Assembly: GCA_965224575.1 (NCBI GenBank)
Contig: CBDCZQ010000006.1
Coordinates: 1,364,001-1,428,000, forward strand
DNA length: 64,000 nucleotides
Direction of reading: 5' to 3'
Source: QPIN01 sp965224575
Lineage (GTDB): Bacteria; Pseudomonadota; Gammaproteobacteria; Methylococcales; Methylomonadaceae
The notes beneath the pieces were generated by a model. It was not told the DNA's origin and searched no databases. It worked only from the letters and a program-made list of their open reading frames with translations. The position numbers and the translations under genes were made by a program. Positions within the stretch are counted from its first letter, which is position 1. The number at the start of each line of letters is the position of its first letter. Positions 43,559 through 52,642 of this stretch are shown piece by piece.

Positions 43559-44545
43559 CTAAAAATCGAAGGCATAAGATAGACCAAAATCCAGACGAAC
43601 TCGGTTTTCAACGGTTGCGTTTCCTTCAAATTGATCATGGTCAAATTGATAATGGTAGCCCGTGACTCCCATTAAATAGGTTAGCCCTTTAACAGGGGTA
43701 ATACCTTGCCATGCGAGACCAAAGGAGTAACCAACACTATCACCCTTTAATTCAGTAAATTGATTACGACCTTGCCCGTCGTTATTTTGGAAATTAAGAG
43801 GAACAACTTGTCCATTTTCCGCTCTTACAGCAACTTTACTGAGATCAATTTGTGATGTACTGTCTAAAAATGCTGCAGCAAAATTGAAAGATAATCCGCC
43901 GTTCATAAAACCTTGCTGAATTCTCCAATTATAATTCATGCCAACGAAAGGACCATCATATTCAAATTCTATATCCACTTCACCTTGTGCCTGACCCGTT
44001 AGAAACCCAATAGTATTCCCATTATTAGCCTGAAAACTTTCGATGTTGCCTGAAATGCTACTAGTAGTAGATGTTTTGGCATATTTATAGCCCCCAAATA
44101 ATACTAGATTATCAAACACTTCAAATCCTGCGGAAACCGCCCATTCAAATCGGTCAAAATCCGCCTGTAGTCTGCCATTATTATTTTGAATAACTGTGTC
44201 TGTCGGAAGAGCACCACTGCCTTTTACAAAATTCTGACTAGTAAAATTGGAGTCGGCCTGGCCATCAAATAAGTACTGTATGTCAACATCAACAAAGAAC
44301 CGATCAATAAAAAGGGTAGTTCCACCACTTACAAACGGCAGCCAATCACTAAATTCTATACTACTTTGCATGTTTTGAAATTTATTATCTGGATCTTGGT
44401 CAGAAGAAAACTCTGGTTGTTCAAACTCGTAATATTGGATTCCAGTTTTAAAACGTGGTTGTACTCTCAAATCTAAGGCACTTGCTGGCTCTTGGTAAAT
44501 AACTACAGTTAATAAAAATACGGTAGTCCAGATGTTTTTTAGCAT
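43559..44545 (-). CDS. Outer-membrane beta-barrel protein
   Basis: A 328-residue exported protein with a signal peptide (about 1-23, ending PASA). The mature part alternates hydrophobic and polar residues in strand-like stretches with many aromatic belts (FEVFDNLVLFGGYKYAKT, YDGPFVGMNYNWRIQ) and ends RVRLDFGLSYAFDF, with Phe as the last residue as required for barrel insertion. I do not recognise a specific family. It is divergent from the ThiF-nitroreductase gene, with 336 bases between the starts, and may belong to the same neighbourhood. Confidence 0.8.
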   Translation of the reverse strand: MLKNIWTTVFLLTVVIYQEPASALDLRVQPRFKTGIQYYEFEQPEFSSDQDPDNKFQNMQSSIEFSDWLPFVSGGTTLFIDRFFVDVDIQYLFDGQADSNFTSQNFVKGSGALPTDTVIQNNNGRLQADFDRFEWAVSAGFEVFDNLVLFGGYKYAKTSTTSSISGNIESFQANNGNTIGFLTGQAQGEVDIEFEYDGPFVGMNYNWRIQQGFMNGGLSFNFAAAFLDSTSQIDLSKVAVRAENGQVVPLNFQNNDGQGRNQFTELKGDSVGYSFGLAWQGITPVKGLTYLMGVTGYHYQFDHDQFEGNATVENRVRLDFGLSYAFDF

Positions 44546-44881
44546 TGTTTCTGTTTCTCTCTTTGTGTTTTAGGCAACTTATTAAGGAATAGTCGATATG
44601 ATAATCTTTGTTCCTAATTGCTCTTATTTAGATTTCTTAGATAAAAAATCGACTTATCATATTTTTGTGTATGTTGTAATATTTAGACGCATCTTATTTT
44701 TTTATTGTTGAAGTAATAAAATTTCAATAAGATAAGTGAATACCTTAACTTAAAGTTGTTAGATTATCCACAAGTTTTAGCCTGATTGAAGAATACGAAG
44801 GTACTGTAATTCTATGAATTGTCAGTGATTATGAAATAATGCAAAAATGTTACACATTGTTAATAGATAGCAAAATAAAAT
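44546..44881. other. Divergent intergenic region, AT-rich, with one DnaA-box-like site
   Basis: This 336-base gap separates two divergent starts and should contain both promoters. It is very AT-rich. A perfect DnaA-box sequence TTATCCACA occurs at 44764-44772, and the inverted pair ATATGATAA (44596-44604) / TTATCATAT (44654-44662) is present. No ORF or RNA structure stands out. A single DnaA box does not make an origin. Confidence 0.4.
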
Positions 44882-46912
44882 ATGACAATTAATCTAAAGA
44901 TCAAAAAATATCAAAACATTCTAAAACAAAAAGGCTATAACAATGAAATGTCTTTTCAGGCGGAGGCATTTTCAAGAAATATTGGACTTTTAACTTTAGC
45001 AGAGCAAGAAAAATTACGTTTATCAAAAATCGCTATTCCTGGAATGGGTGGTGTGGGTGGTGTACATCTCACGACGTTATTAAGAACGGGTGTTAGTCAA
45101 TTTCATATTTCTGATCTTGATGAATTTGAACTGGCTAATATGAACCGGCAATATGGTTCGAAAATCAAAAATCTTGACCAACCCAAGGTTGATAGTATGG
45201 TTGAAGAAGCGGCCGAGATAAATCCTTTTGCTAATATTACTACATTTCCGGGGGGTATTAGTGAAGATAATATTGATGGTTTTTTAGATGGCGTTGATAT
45301 AGTGGTCGATGGTATGGATGCTTTTAATATTTATATCCGGCGTCTAATTTTTAATAAAGCACACGAAAAAGGTATACCTGTTATTACAGCGGGTCCAATT
45401 GGATTTAGTGCTGCTACCTTAATTTTTATGCCCGGTAGAGGATTAAGTTTTGATGAATATTTCGATATTCGTGATGAAATGGATGAAGAAGAACAGTTAC
45501 TCAGGTTTTTTATTGGGTTAATGCCTAAAGCGACTCATCTAAAATATGTAGAGATTGATGAAAATTTATTAAAATCTCGAAGAGGCCCTTCACTTGGTTT
45601 GGCCTGCCAGCAATGTTCAGCAACTGCCGCAACAGAAGTCATCCGAATTATACTCGGTAAGAAAGGAATTAAGGCAGCACCTCATTATTTTCAATATGAT
45701 TTATTAACAAGAAATTTTGTTAAAGGTTACATGCCATTGGGTAATAAAAATCCGTTGCAAAAATTAAAACTGAAAATTTCACTGAAACGATTAGCAAACA
45801 TGAAACCAAAAATTGGTCCTGAAAAAATCATACCTCCTCTTTTGTCTTCTACTATTTCAGACGAGATTCCTGAAGAAATTATAAATTATTTGTTAAAAGC
45901 AGGGCAACAAGCACCATCAGGTGAAAATATTCAGCCTTGGAAGCTAAAAAATAAAAAGAATGTAATTTATATACAGCTTAATACTGAAGCCGACCATTCT
46001 TTATTTAATTTAAATCAAACTGCCTCTACCATTGCTTGTGGAGCTGCGGCTGAAAATATAAATATTGCTGCAAGTAAATATAACCTAAATGCTGCGGTTA
46101 AAATAAAACCCTCACTCGATAAAGAAGGCCTATTAGCTGAAATTAATTTAAAACCTACCCAAACAAATGAAGACCCACTAGCTCGGTTTATTTGGGAACG
46201 ACATACTAATCGCACTAAGTACAATCAAAAACCAATACCTGAGGCAGATTTAGACTCAATTAGACAAGCTTGCAGCCATATTGAAGGAGCCTCGTTGGAT
46301 TTATTTACGAATAAAGGTGATCTTGATTTAATCTCTAAAATGGTTTTCAAGGCCGATATTTTTCGTATGGAGACACGAAGTCTTCATGAAATGTTAATGT
46401 CTCATATACATTTTTCAGACGAAGCTGCATTGGCAACAAGAGATGGCTTTCACCTTAAAAACCTTGAGGCAGGTTTTGACGGTGAGATTTTTCTTAAACT
46501 GATCCGTTCTTGGGTAATGGCTAACGCTATGAATAAAATAGGGATGGCAAAAGTTGCCGCAGGTGTTTCTAAAAAAGGAGTAAAACAGGCTTCTGCCATG
46601 GGACTGATTCGGATTAAAGGCAAAGATTCTCGAAGCTTTTTTGAAGGAGGCCGAGCAATGCAAAGAATCTGGCTAGAAGCGGCGCGATTAGGCATATCCT
46701 ATCAGCCAATTACCATTCTCACCTTTTTAAGAAGATACTGGGCTCTTGATAAAACAGAAGTTTTTACTACTGAACATAAAAAACTTTTTGAATCAGTATG
46801 GACGAATTACGAACAAGTCTTTAATTGTAATGATCAAGAGAGTCATATTATGTTGTTCAGATTAGGCTATGGTTCAAAAGTGAAGGTTGGAACATTACGT
46901 AAAAAACCATAG
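44882..46912 (+). CDS. ThiF-type E1 enzyme fused to a nitroreductase domain (Rv1355c/MoeY family)
   Basis: A 676-residue two-domain protein. The N-terminal ThiF/MoeB-type adenylating domain (about 25-300) has the nucleotide loop GMGGVGG (54-60), Asp80 in SDLDEFELANMNRQ with the Arg finger Arg89, PKVDSM and VDGMDAF; only one CxxC (ACQQC) is present, and no clear catalytic Cys. The C-terminal part (about 325-625) is a nitroreductase of the Acg type, beginning LLKAGQQAPSGENIQPWKL and including WERHTNRTKYNQKP. The architecture matches mycobacterial Rv1355c (MoeY). The substrate is not known. An acyltransferase gene lies 1.2 kb downstream on the other strand. Confidence 0.88.
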   Translation: MTINLKIKKYQNILKQKGYNNEMSFQAEAFSRNIGLLTLAEQEKLRLSKIAIPGMGGVGGVHLTTLLRTGVSQFHISDLDEFELANMNRQYGSKIKNLDQPKVDSMVEEAAEINPFANITTFPGGISEDNIDGFLDGVDIVVDGMDAFNIYIRRLIFNKAHEKGIPVITAGPIGFSAATLIFMPGRGLSFDEYFDIRDEMDEEEQLLRFFIGLMPKATHLKYVEIDENLLKSRRGPSLGLACQQCSATAATEVIRIILGKKGIKAAPHYFQYDLLTRNFVKGYMPLGNKNPLQKLKLKISLKRLANMKPKIGPEKIIPPLLSSTISDEIPEEIINYLLKAGQQAPSGENIQPWKLKNKKNVIYIQLNTEADHSLFNLNQTASTIACGAAAENINIAASKYNLNAAVKIKPSLDKEGLLAEINLKPTQTNEDPLARFIWERHTNRTKYNQKPIPEADLDSIRQACSHIEGASLDLFTNKGDLDLISKMVFKADIFRMETRSLHEMLMSHIHFSDEAALATRDGFHLKNLEAGFDGEIFLKLIRSWVMANAMNKIGMAKVAAGVSKKGVKQASAMGLIRIKGKDSRSFFEGGRAMQRIWLEAARLGISYQPITILTFLRRYWALDKTEVFTTEHKKLFESVWTNYEQVFNCNDQESHIMLFRLGYGSKVKVGTLRKKP

Positions 46913-47106
46913 ATATATCGCTATCAAGAATTAGTAAAATTGTATCCCTTTCAAGAGATTTATTTGTTCTAATTTTTAGTGAATTTTCTTTTTGAAGACT
47001 GTATTTAAAAAGTAAAGAGTCTGGTAGGAAGTTACGGGTATTATTCCTGACTCCTTTTAAAAATGTTTTGTAATCTTGGTAGAGCTGATACCGTTAATCG
47101 GAACAT

Positions 47107-47152
47107 AAAAAACTCATTGAATTCACCTTTATAGATTACCAACGAGTTTTTT
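47107..47152. terminator. Bidirectional terminator between convergent genes
   Basis: AAAAAACTCATTG (47107-47119) and CAACGAGTTTTTT (47140-47152) form a 13-base stem with one mismatch. The A run and T run on the two sides give a terminator for both strands, as expected between the ThiF-nitroreductase gene and the cysteine-rich protein gene. The remainder of the 382-base gap (46913-47294) shows nothing else recognisable. Confidence 0.75.
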
Positions 47153-47294
47153 ATTGTAACGAATAGAAAACCTTATAATTTTGTTCAGACTAGTTTGCAG
47201 ATCAAGGAATAATTCTGAGACCTTACATAAAGAACTATTTAAGATATTTATTCTAGGTAACTCCAAATAATTTATATTTATTATTCAGGGAACC

Positions 47295-47780
47295 CTATTT
47301 TTTATCATAGTCATCATTTTTTTCTTCATCTAAACATAAGTACCCTCTATATCTAAGGTTATTTTTACCTGAACATTGATTTATAGTTCCTCTCAAAAAA
47401 GTTTCCCCAGTGTACCCTTTGTAATGTCCAGACACGGGGGTCATAATGGCATCTTGCTCAATGTATACTCGGCAATCATCAATCGGAGAAAACTCTGAAA
47501 TTGAATCTGTAGAATTAATAATAGAGCCGTCGTTACAGGAAATTTGATGAGTGAGTTCTGGAAAACCTAATTTGTTAGTTCCAACAAATTTACCCTGTAT
47601 AGCACATGAACTCCCTCCCCATCTAGTCTTAAAGGAAAGTGTTCCTAAAGTAGCTCCACTAGTAGTGTCCAATGTGTTGGTATGTATTCTGCCATAGATT
47701 CTAAAACAGTTTGAACTAAGAGCGTTGGTGCCATAAAGCAACAAAAAGCAAGCAGCGAAAGGCATTATTTTATTAATCAT
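47295..47780 (-). CDS. Secreted cysteine-rich protein of unknown function
   Basis: A 161-residue protein with a signal peptide (about 1-22, ending ALSS). The mature part has seven cysteines, most of them in short conserved-looking contexts (SNCFRIYGRIH, SSCAIQGKF, QISCNDGS, DDCRVYIE, NQCSGKNN, GYLCLDEE), suggesting disulfides. A Gly/Thr-rich beta composition fits a small barrel or sandwich. No family is recognised. Start preceded by a weak AAAAGA site. It stands between the ThiF-nitroreductase gene and the FeeM-like gene in the same direction as the latter. Confidence 0.7.
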   Translation of the reverse strand: MINKIMPFAACFLLLYGTNALSSNCFRIYGRIHTNTLDTTSGATLGTLSFKTRWGGSSCAIQGKFVGTNKLGFPELTHQISCNDGSIINSTDSISEFSPIDDCRVYIEQDAIMTPVSGHYKGYTGETFLRGTINQCSGKNNLRYRGYLCLDEEKNDDYDKK

Positions 47781-47991
47781 ATCTTTTCCATTTATGTTGT
47801 TGTTATTTTTAATAATGGTTTATCCTGCTTTCTCTATATATTCATCAATTAAAACACCACAAAATATAACACCCCAGCAGTAGAAACCAAACTCATTCTA
47901 TCGTAATTTATTGTTTTAGGTAAATGATATTAATTTATTTAAAATAAGAAGTAAGAATTTTTGTAGAACCCATGTTTCTACGAGCTTATAC

Positions 47992-48074
47992 TTATACTTC
48001 GCACAGTTACGGATGCGGATTCCTAGCGGTCTGTTTTTATCGATAGGCTGCGTAGCTAAAATGGTTGCGTATCA
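47992..48074. repeat. Truncated family A element
   Basis: The left end TTATACTTCGCACAGTTACG and the interior GATAGGCTGCGTAGCTAAAA match family A, but the right terminus is missing. It stops five bases from the stop codon of the FeeM-like gene, so its right part may have been lost during insertion near the gene end. Confidence 0.75.
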
Positions 48075-48078
48075 TAAC

Positions 48079-48969
48079 TTATGCTGCCATTTTTATAATA
48101 TCTTTTCTCATACAAAGTAAATGTTGTCGATGAACCTGGTTTAAAGTATCTTTGCTCATTGATGAGAAAATATCTGATTTATCCTCAAAGAAATAAGTTA
48201 GCATTTTCTGATTCCAAACATATGTGCTCTCTTTAGGTTTTGTAATACAAGAACTCTTATTTTTAAAAAAAAATTGATGTAGGTTTCTTTTTTTTGATTG
48301 TTTGCTATAGATTATTTTACTGTTGGATTCCACTGAATTTAAATCAAGAGAATAAGCTATCGCAGGTTCACCATTAACATGATGACAAGATTTTAGGCTA
48401 CCAATTTGTTTAAAAAGCAAGATACTCGTGTAAAAAAATGAATGCTTGGGGTTAACGGTAATAACCATATTATCCATTTTTAGATTATGGATTGCATAAG
48501 TCATTGTTATTTTATTCAACAACAAAGGTAAAGTAGAATTGCTTGTTCGGTAGTCTGAGTGTGTAGCAAGCGCCCCAATTTCAGCAATTTTTTTATTCTG
48601 ATTGCGTAGTAGGTCTAATTCTGTCTGATATAGACTATCCATAGGCAGACCCAAGAAAGTGGAATCGGGAAATAAAGTGCAGGTAATAATTACTTTATCT
48701 CCTTTTTTACCTATAAACACTGTTGTTTCAGGGTGAAAATTATATTTAGATAATCGCATTCGTGAACGATGACGATTTGTATATCCTTCCTGAACATAAA
48801 CTTCATGAAGAAGACAAAATGCTTGCTCAAGCTCATTTGTTGTTTCTGCAATCTTAAAAACTATCCCTTGGACATCCTCTTCTTTTAGTGTTATTTTTCT
48901 TCTTATTATCTTATCTGTTAAAGAATTGGGAAGATTATTTTCTACTTTACGGGATATTTTAGTGTCCAT
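48079..48969 (-). CDS. FeeM-like N-acyltransferase (N-acyl amino acid synthase type)
   Basis: A 296-residue protein with a GNAT-related acyltransferase core (about 35-215). The phrases FKIAETTNELEQAFCLLHEVYVQEGYT, TVFIGKKGDKVIITCTLFPDS, IAEIGALATHSDYR and MVITVNPKHSFFYTSILLFKQIG are typical of the FeeM/autoinducer-synthase-like group that transfers a fatty acyl chain to an amino acid. CGGAG precedes the start. It shares a neighbourhood with a ThiF-nitroreductase and an outer-membrane barrel; a joint pathway is inference. The C-terminal 80 residues are basic and poorly conserved in appearance, and a truncated repeat begins five bases after the stop. Confidence 0.8.
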   Translation of the reverse strand: MDTKISRKVENNLPNSLTDKIIRRKITLKEEDVQGIVFKIAETTNELEQAFCLLHEVYVQEGYTNRHRSRMRLSKYNFHPETTVFIGKKGDKVIITCTLFPDSTFLGLPMDSLYQTELDLLRNQNKKIAEIGALATHSDYRTSNSTLPLLLNKITMTYAIHNLKMDNMVITVNPKHSFFYTSILLFKQIGSLKSCHHVNGEPAIAYSLDLNSVESNSKIIYSKQSKKRNLHQFFFKNKSSCITKPKESTYVWNQKMLTYFFEDKSDIFSSMSKDTLNQVHRQHLLCMRKDIIKMAA

Positions 48970-49328
48970 TTTTAAACTCCGATTAGGTTTCTAGTTTTAA
49001 GCTGATGAATCAGCAACTCTTTTTAGACGCGACTACTTAATAAGAATAGTCTAAAACTCAGAAATTAATAGGGTTCTCCAAAAAAAACTTACTATTATTT
49101 TATTTTTGAATAAAATCAGATAATTATATGACTGTGGAATATAAAATAGGGACTAATTAGTGGTTTTTTATTATCTATATATGAGATAAAAGTTTGTAAA
49201 TATTTGTTTTTGGAAGGGTTGTCAAAGGTTGGCAGGAAAGTTTATGAAGTATAAGCCAAAAGAAAACTTACGAAAGGTCTTTTTAGATACTTTTTTGTAC
49301 GATCTAAAAAAAGTCAAAAGATACAGCC
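48970..49328. other. AT-rich gap between the FeeM-like gene and mpl
   Basis: These 359 bases contain the presumed promoter of the FeeM-like gene at the left. Near the right end, CTTTTTAGAT and ATCTAAAAAAAG (about 49279-49313) form an imperfect hairpin that could end the mpl transcript on the minus strand. No coding sequence or element of the four repeat families is seen. Confidence 0.4.
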
Positions 49329-50711
49329 TTATATCTCGTTCAACAACCTCTGGTATATCCCTCCAAAGCTGCCATTACTCATTAATACAAAATGACTTTC
49401 TGGACTAGATTCGGCTTTCAATTTGCCAATAATATCATTCAGGGTTGTGTGTATCTCTATATTTTTATTATATTTTTTTAACTCAGATAAGTCCCAGTCC
49501 AGATCTTTTGGTTGGTAGACGATAGCAATGTCTGCTTTATTTAAAGATTCTGCTAGTGATTGAGTATGAATGCCCATCCGCATTGTATTAGATCGAGGTT
49601 CAACAATAGCGACAATTTTTTCTGTTCCTACTTGTTTGCGTAAACCATCCAGAGTCATTTCAATAGCTGTTGGATGATGAGCAAAATCATCATAAATTGT
49701 TACACCATTTATATTGGCGATGACCTCCATTCGTCTTTTGACATTTTTAAATTTTTTTAGGGCATTGATTGCATCAACTGGAAGTATCCCAATATGCTTA
49801 GCTGCTGCAATTGCAGCCACTGCATTGTAGACATTATGTTCGCCTGTTAAAGGCCAATCGACAATACCTTGTTCTTTTCCATTAAAAATAACAGTAAACT
49901 GGCTACCATCTGGTTTAATCAATTGAACATTCCAAGGGGCATCGGCGTTAATCGCAGTTTTTGTAACCTGGGTCCAACAGCCCATGTTTAATACATCAGA
50001 AATATTATGATCTTTCTCTGGGGCAATGATTAAACCATCACCAGGAATGGTTCTTACCAAATGATGAAATTGTTTTTTAATCGCATTCAAATCATCAAAA
50101 ATATCGGCATGATCAAATTCAAGATTATTTAAAACCGCGGTTCTTGGACGGTAATGAACAAACTTTGAGCGTTTATCAAAAAAGGCACTGTCATATTCAT
50201 CGGCTTCAATAACAAAAAAATCAGACTCTCCTAAACGGGCGGAAAGTCCAAAATTTAAGGGAATACCACCTATCAAAAAACCAGGCTTAAAACCTTGGTG
50301 TTCTAAAATCCAGGCTAGCATGCTGCTAGTTGTGGTTTTTCCATGTGTACCGGCAACCGCTAAAACCCATTTGTTTTGTAATACATGTTCGGCAAGCCAT
50401 TGTGGACCAGAAATATATTTAAGCCCTTGGTTTAGCACAGCTTCAACTTCCTCGTTTCCCCTAGACATAGCATTACCAATCACCACTAAATCTGGTTTGC
50501 AATCCAGATTTTTAGCTTTATAACCATTCATTAACTGGATTCCCTGCTGCTCAAGCTGAGTACTCATCGGTGGATAGACATTTTGATCAGAACCACTGAC
50601 TTTATAGCCTAGCTCACTAGCTATTAAAGCAAGTCCACCCATAAATGTGCCACATATCCCTAATATATGAATATGCAATGGCTGGTTTTGGTCTGATTCA
50701 TTTGTACTCAT
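49329..50711 (-). CDS. mpl: UDP-N-acetylmuramate:L-alanyl-gamma-D-glutamyl-meso-diaminopimelate ligase
   Basis: A 460-residue Mur-ligase-family enzyme that reattaches recycled tripeptide to UDP-MurNAc. It begins with the family pattern LHIHILGICGTFMGGLALIASELGYKVSGSD, has the ATP loop AGTHGKTTTSSMLAW (about 115-130), the Mpl-specific FLIGGIPLNFGLSARLG, the metal residues in EADEYDSAFFDKRSKF, and DDFAHHPTAI. Full length is normal. It follows the ankyrin protein gene by five bases in the same direction. Two L,D-transpeptidases elsewhere in the window also concern peptidoglycan. Confidence 0.96.
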   Translation of the reverse strand: MSTNESDQNQPLHIHILGICGTFMGGLALIASELGYKVSGSDQNVYPPMSTQLEQQGIQLMNGYKAKNLDCKPDLVVIGNAMSRGNEEVEAVLNQGLKYISGPQWLAEHVLQNKWVLAVAGTHGKTTTSSMLAWILEHQGFKPGFLIGGIPLNFGLSARLGESDFFVIEADEYDSAFFDKRSKFVHYRPRTAVLNNLEFDHADIFDDLNAIKKQFHHLVRTIPGDGLIIAPEKDHNISDVLNMGCWTQVTKTAINADAPWNVQLIKPDGSQFTVIFNGKEQGIVDWPLTGEHNVYNAVAAIAAAKHIGILPVDAINALKKFKNVKRRMEVIANINGVTIYDDFAHHPTAIEMTLDGLRKQVGTEKIVAIVEPRSNTMRMGIHTQSLAESLNKADIAIVYQPKDLDWDLSELKKYNKNIEIHTTLNDIIGKLKAESSPESHFVLMSNGSFGGIYQRLLNEI

Positions 50712-50716
50712 TAAAT

Positions 50717-51217
50717 TTATTCCTTATTTTCTGTGCTGGTTTCTTCTGTTTCTGTTGAGGGCTCATCTGTTTCTTCTTCTATAACCGTAACTAAAGGTTC
50801 TAAAATTTTTACAATATTACTGTATTTTGTCTTTTTTGCCTTATCTAAAACAGAAATATTTTGCCTATCAACTGCATCAACATTTGCGCCGGCTGTTAAG
50901 AGTAATTTAACAAGCTCTTCGCTTCCAAAAATTACTGCATCCATTAATGCCGTTGAACCCATGTTATCCACTACATTAACATCTGCCCCATAAGCAAGTA
51001 AAACCTTGACAACGCGGATGTTGCCATTAAAGCTTGCAGCCATCATAGCTGTTCGCCCAGTCGCTGTAACTGTATTAACATCTACACCATCAGCCAGTAA
51101 AGATTTAACTCTTTCTGTTTTGCCTAAAATAGCAGATGAAAATAAATAATCACCATCCAAGGCTAAAACGGACTGAGTAGAAAATAATATTAGCAAAAAA
51201 AAACTTTTAAAATACAT
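50717..51217 (-). CDS. Exported ankyrin-repeat protein
   Basis: A 166-residue protein with a signal peptide (about 1-19, ending VLAL). Four ankyrin units follow, for example AILGKTERVKSLLADGVDVN, TGRTAMMAASFNGNIRVVKV, MGSTALMDAVIFGSEELVKL and a last unit with NISVLDKAKKTKYSNIVKIL. The C-terminal tail is acidic and Thr/Glu-rich (about 145-166). Ankyrin arrays bind proteins; the periplasmic partner is unknown. The gene lies five bases upstream of mpl and is divergent from apaG. Confidence 0.88.
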   Translation of the reverse strand: MYFKSFFLLILFSTQSVLALDGDYLFSSAILGKTERVKSLLADGVDVNTVTATGRTAMMAASFNGNIRVVKVLLAYGADVNVVDNMGSTALMDAVIFGSEELVKLLLTAGANVDAVDRQNISVLDKAKKTKYSNIVKILEPLVTVIEEETDEPSTETEETSTENKE

Positions 51218-51376
51218 GATTAAAATGACTTAGGCTAAACTTATGATCTAAAAGAAAATAAGTAATTATAATTGATTTTATGAAGTCTATTTTTTATAGT
51301 TAAAAGTATACATTCATAGACTAAAATAATTTACTATTTTAAGTATAGTCGGTCTATTTGTTATATCATCATTACT

Positions 51377-51754
51377 ATGAGTGAAAAAAATAATATTATA
51401 GTTGAAGCACTACCTCAATATATTGAGGCTCAATCATCCCCAAAAGATGAACGTTATGTTTTTGCATATACCATTACTATTACCAATGTGGGAGCTATAC
51501 CTGCCAAACTGTTGGCTCGTCATTGGTTAATAACAGATTCAAACGGTAAGGTTCAGGAGGTAAAAGGGGATGGTGTTATTGGAGAACAACCTTATTTAAA
51601 GCCAGGAGAGTCATTTTGTTACTCAAGTGGTGCGATGATAGAAACACCTGTTGGCGTGATGCAAGGCAAATATTTAATGATCTCTGATAAGGGAGAGAAT
51701 TTTTCAGCCTCTATTCCTAAGTTTACCCTCTCAATTCCACGGACTATTCACTAA
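51377..51754 (+). CDS. apaG: ApaG family protein
   Basis: A 125-residue protein with the single Ig-like ApaG domain: FAYTITITNVGAIPAKLLARHWLITDSNGK, GEQPYLKPGESFCYSSGA and GVMQGKYLM. ApaG has no enzymatic activity assigned; it typically accompanies ApaH, as here, nine bases upstream. Upstream 159 bases separate it from the divergent ankyrin gene and should hold its promoter. Confidence 0.96.
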   Translation: MSEKNNIIVEALPQYIEAQSSPKDERYVFAYTITITNVGAIPAKLLARHWLITDSNGKVQEVKGDGVIGEQPYLKPGESFCYSSGAMIETPVGVMQGKYLMISDKGENFSASIPKFTLSIPRTIH

Positions 51755-51763
51755 CCGTAAAAA

Positions 51764-52585
51764 ATGTCTATCTATGCAATTGGTGATATTCAAGGTTGCT
51801 TTGATGACTTATTAAGGCTGCTAGACTTAATTAAGTTTGATGAAAAATCTGACCAGCTCTGGTTTGCTGGTGACTTAGTTAACCGCGGGCCTAAATCTTT
51901 AGAAACTTTACGTTTCGTTAAATCTTTAGGGTCGTCAGCACAAACAGTTCTAGGCAATCATGATTTACATTTATTAGCCACCGCCTTTAAACAAAGAAAA
52001 CCGCGTAAAAAAGATTCGCTGTCTGGCGTTTTAGAAGCTCCTGATTGTGATGAGCTTTTGTACTGGCTTAGGCATCAACCATTATTTTATTATAACGACG
52101 ACTTTTGTTTATTACACGCAGGTCTGCCGCCCCAATGGGACTTTTCTCAAACAAAAAAAATGGCAAAAAAAGCAGAAAAAGCCCTACAAAGTAAAGATTA
52201 CATGAGTTTTTTTAAAGTGATGTATGGAAATAAACCTGATAAGTGGTCATCTGATTTAAATGGCTTGGAAAGAATACGATTTATTGTAAATTGTTTTACT
52301 CGAATGCGTTATTGTGAAACAAACGGACGACTTGATTTTACCTACACTAGTGCTGTGGGCACACAAGCAAAACATTTAATTCCCTGGTTTACTGTACCCA
52401 AACGAAAGTCATCGGAGATGAAAATAATTTTTGGTCACTGGTCAACATTAGGTTATTATCAAAAGAACAATGTCTATGCTATTGATACCGGTTGTCTTTG
52501 GGGCGGGCAATTAACTGCTATAAAACTAGGTAAAAAGGTTGAGCGTTTTAGTGTTGAGTCTAGTGGATATTTAGTACCTGGCTGA
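51764..52585 (+). CDS. apaH: Symmetrical bis(5'-nucleosyl)-tetraphosphatase ApaH
   Basis: A 273-residue metallophosphatase that splits Ap4A into two ADP and also removes Np4 caps from RNA. The metal motifs are GDIQG (7-11), FAGDLVNRGP, LGNHDLH and FGHWSTLG, with a further His in LLHAGLPPQW. The length is that of E. coli ApaH. It is the second gene after apaG with nine bases between. It ends 57 bases before the YyaL-type gene in the same direction. Confidence 0.96.
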   Translation: MSIYAIGDIQGCFDDLLRLLDLIKFDEKSDQLWFAGDLVNRGPKSLETLRFVKSLGSSAQTVLGNHDLHLLATAFKQRKPRKKDSLSGVLEAPDCDELLYWLRHQPLFYYNDDFCLLHAGLPPQWDFSQTKKMAKKAEKALQSKDYMSFFKVMYGNKPDKWSSDLNGLERIRFIVNCFTRMRYCETNGRLDFTYTSAVGTQAKHLIPWFTVPKRKSSEMKIIFGHWSTLGYYQKNNVYAIDTGCLWGGQLTAIKLGKKVERFSVESSGYLVPG

Positions 52586-52642
52586 ATCTTTGTTAGCCAT
52601 ATATTTATAGCAGTTTGATGTTCACTCAAGCTTATTTACTAA

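Noticed and set aside
44764..44772. DnaA box as part of an origin
   Set aside because: Only one box is present and no dnaA, dnaN, gidA or repeats of the box are near.
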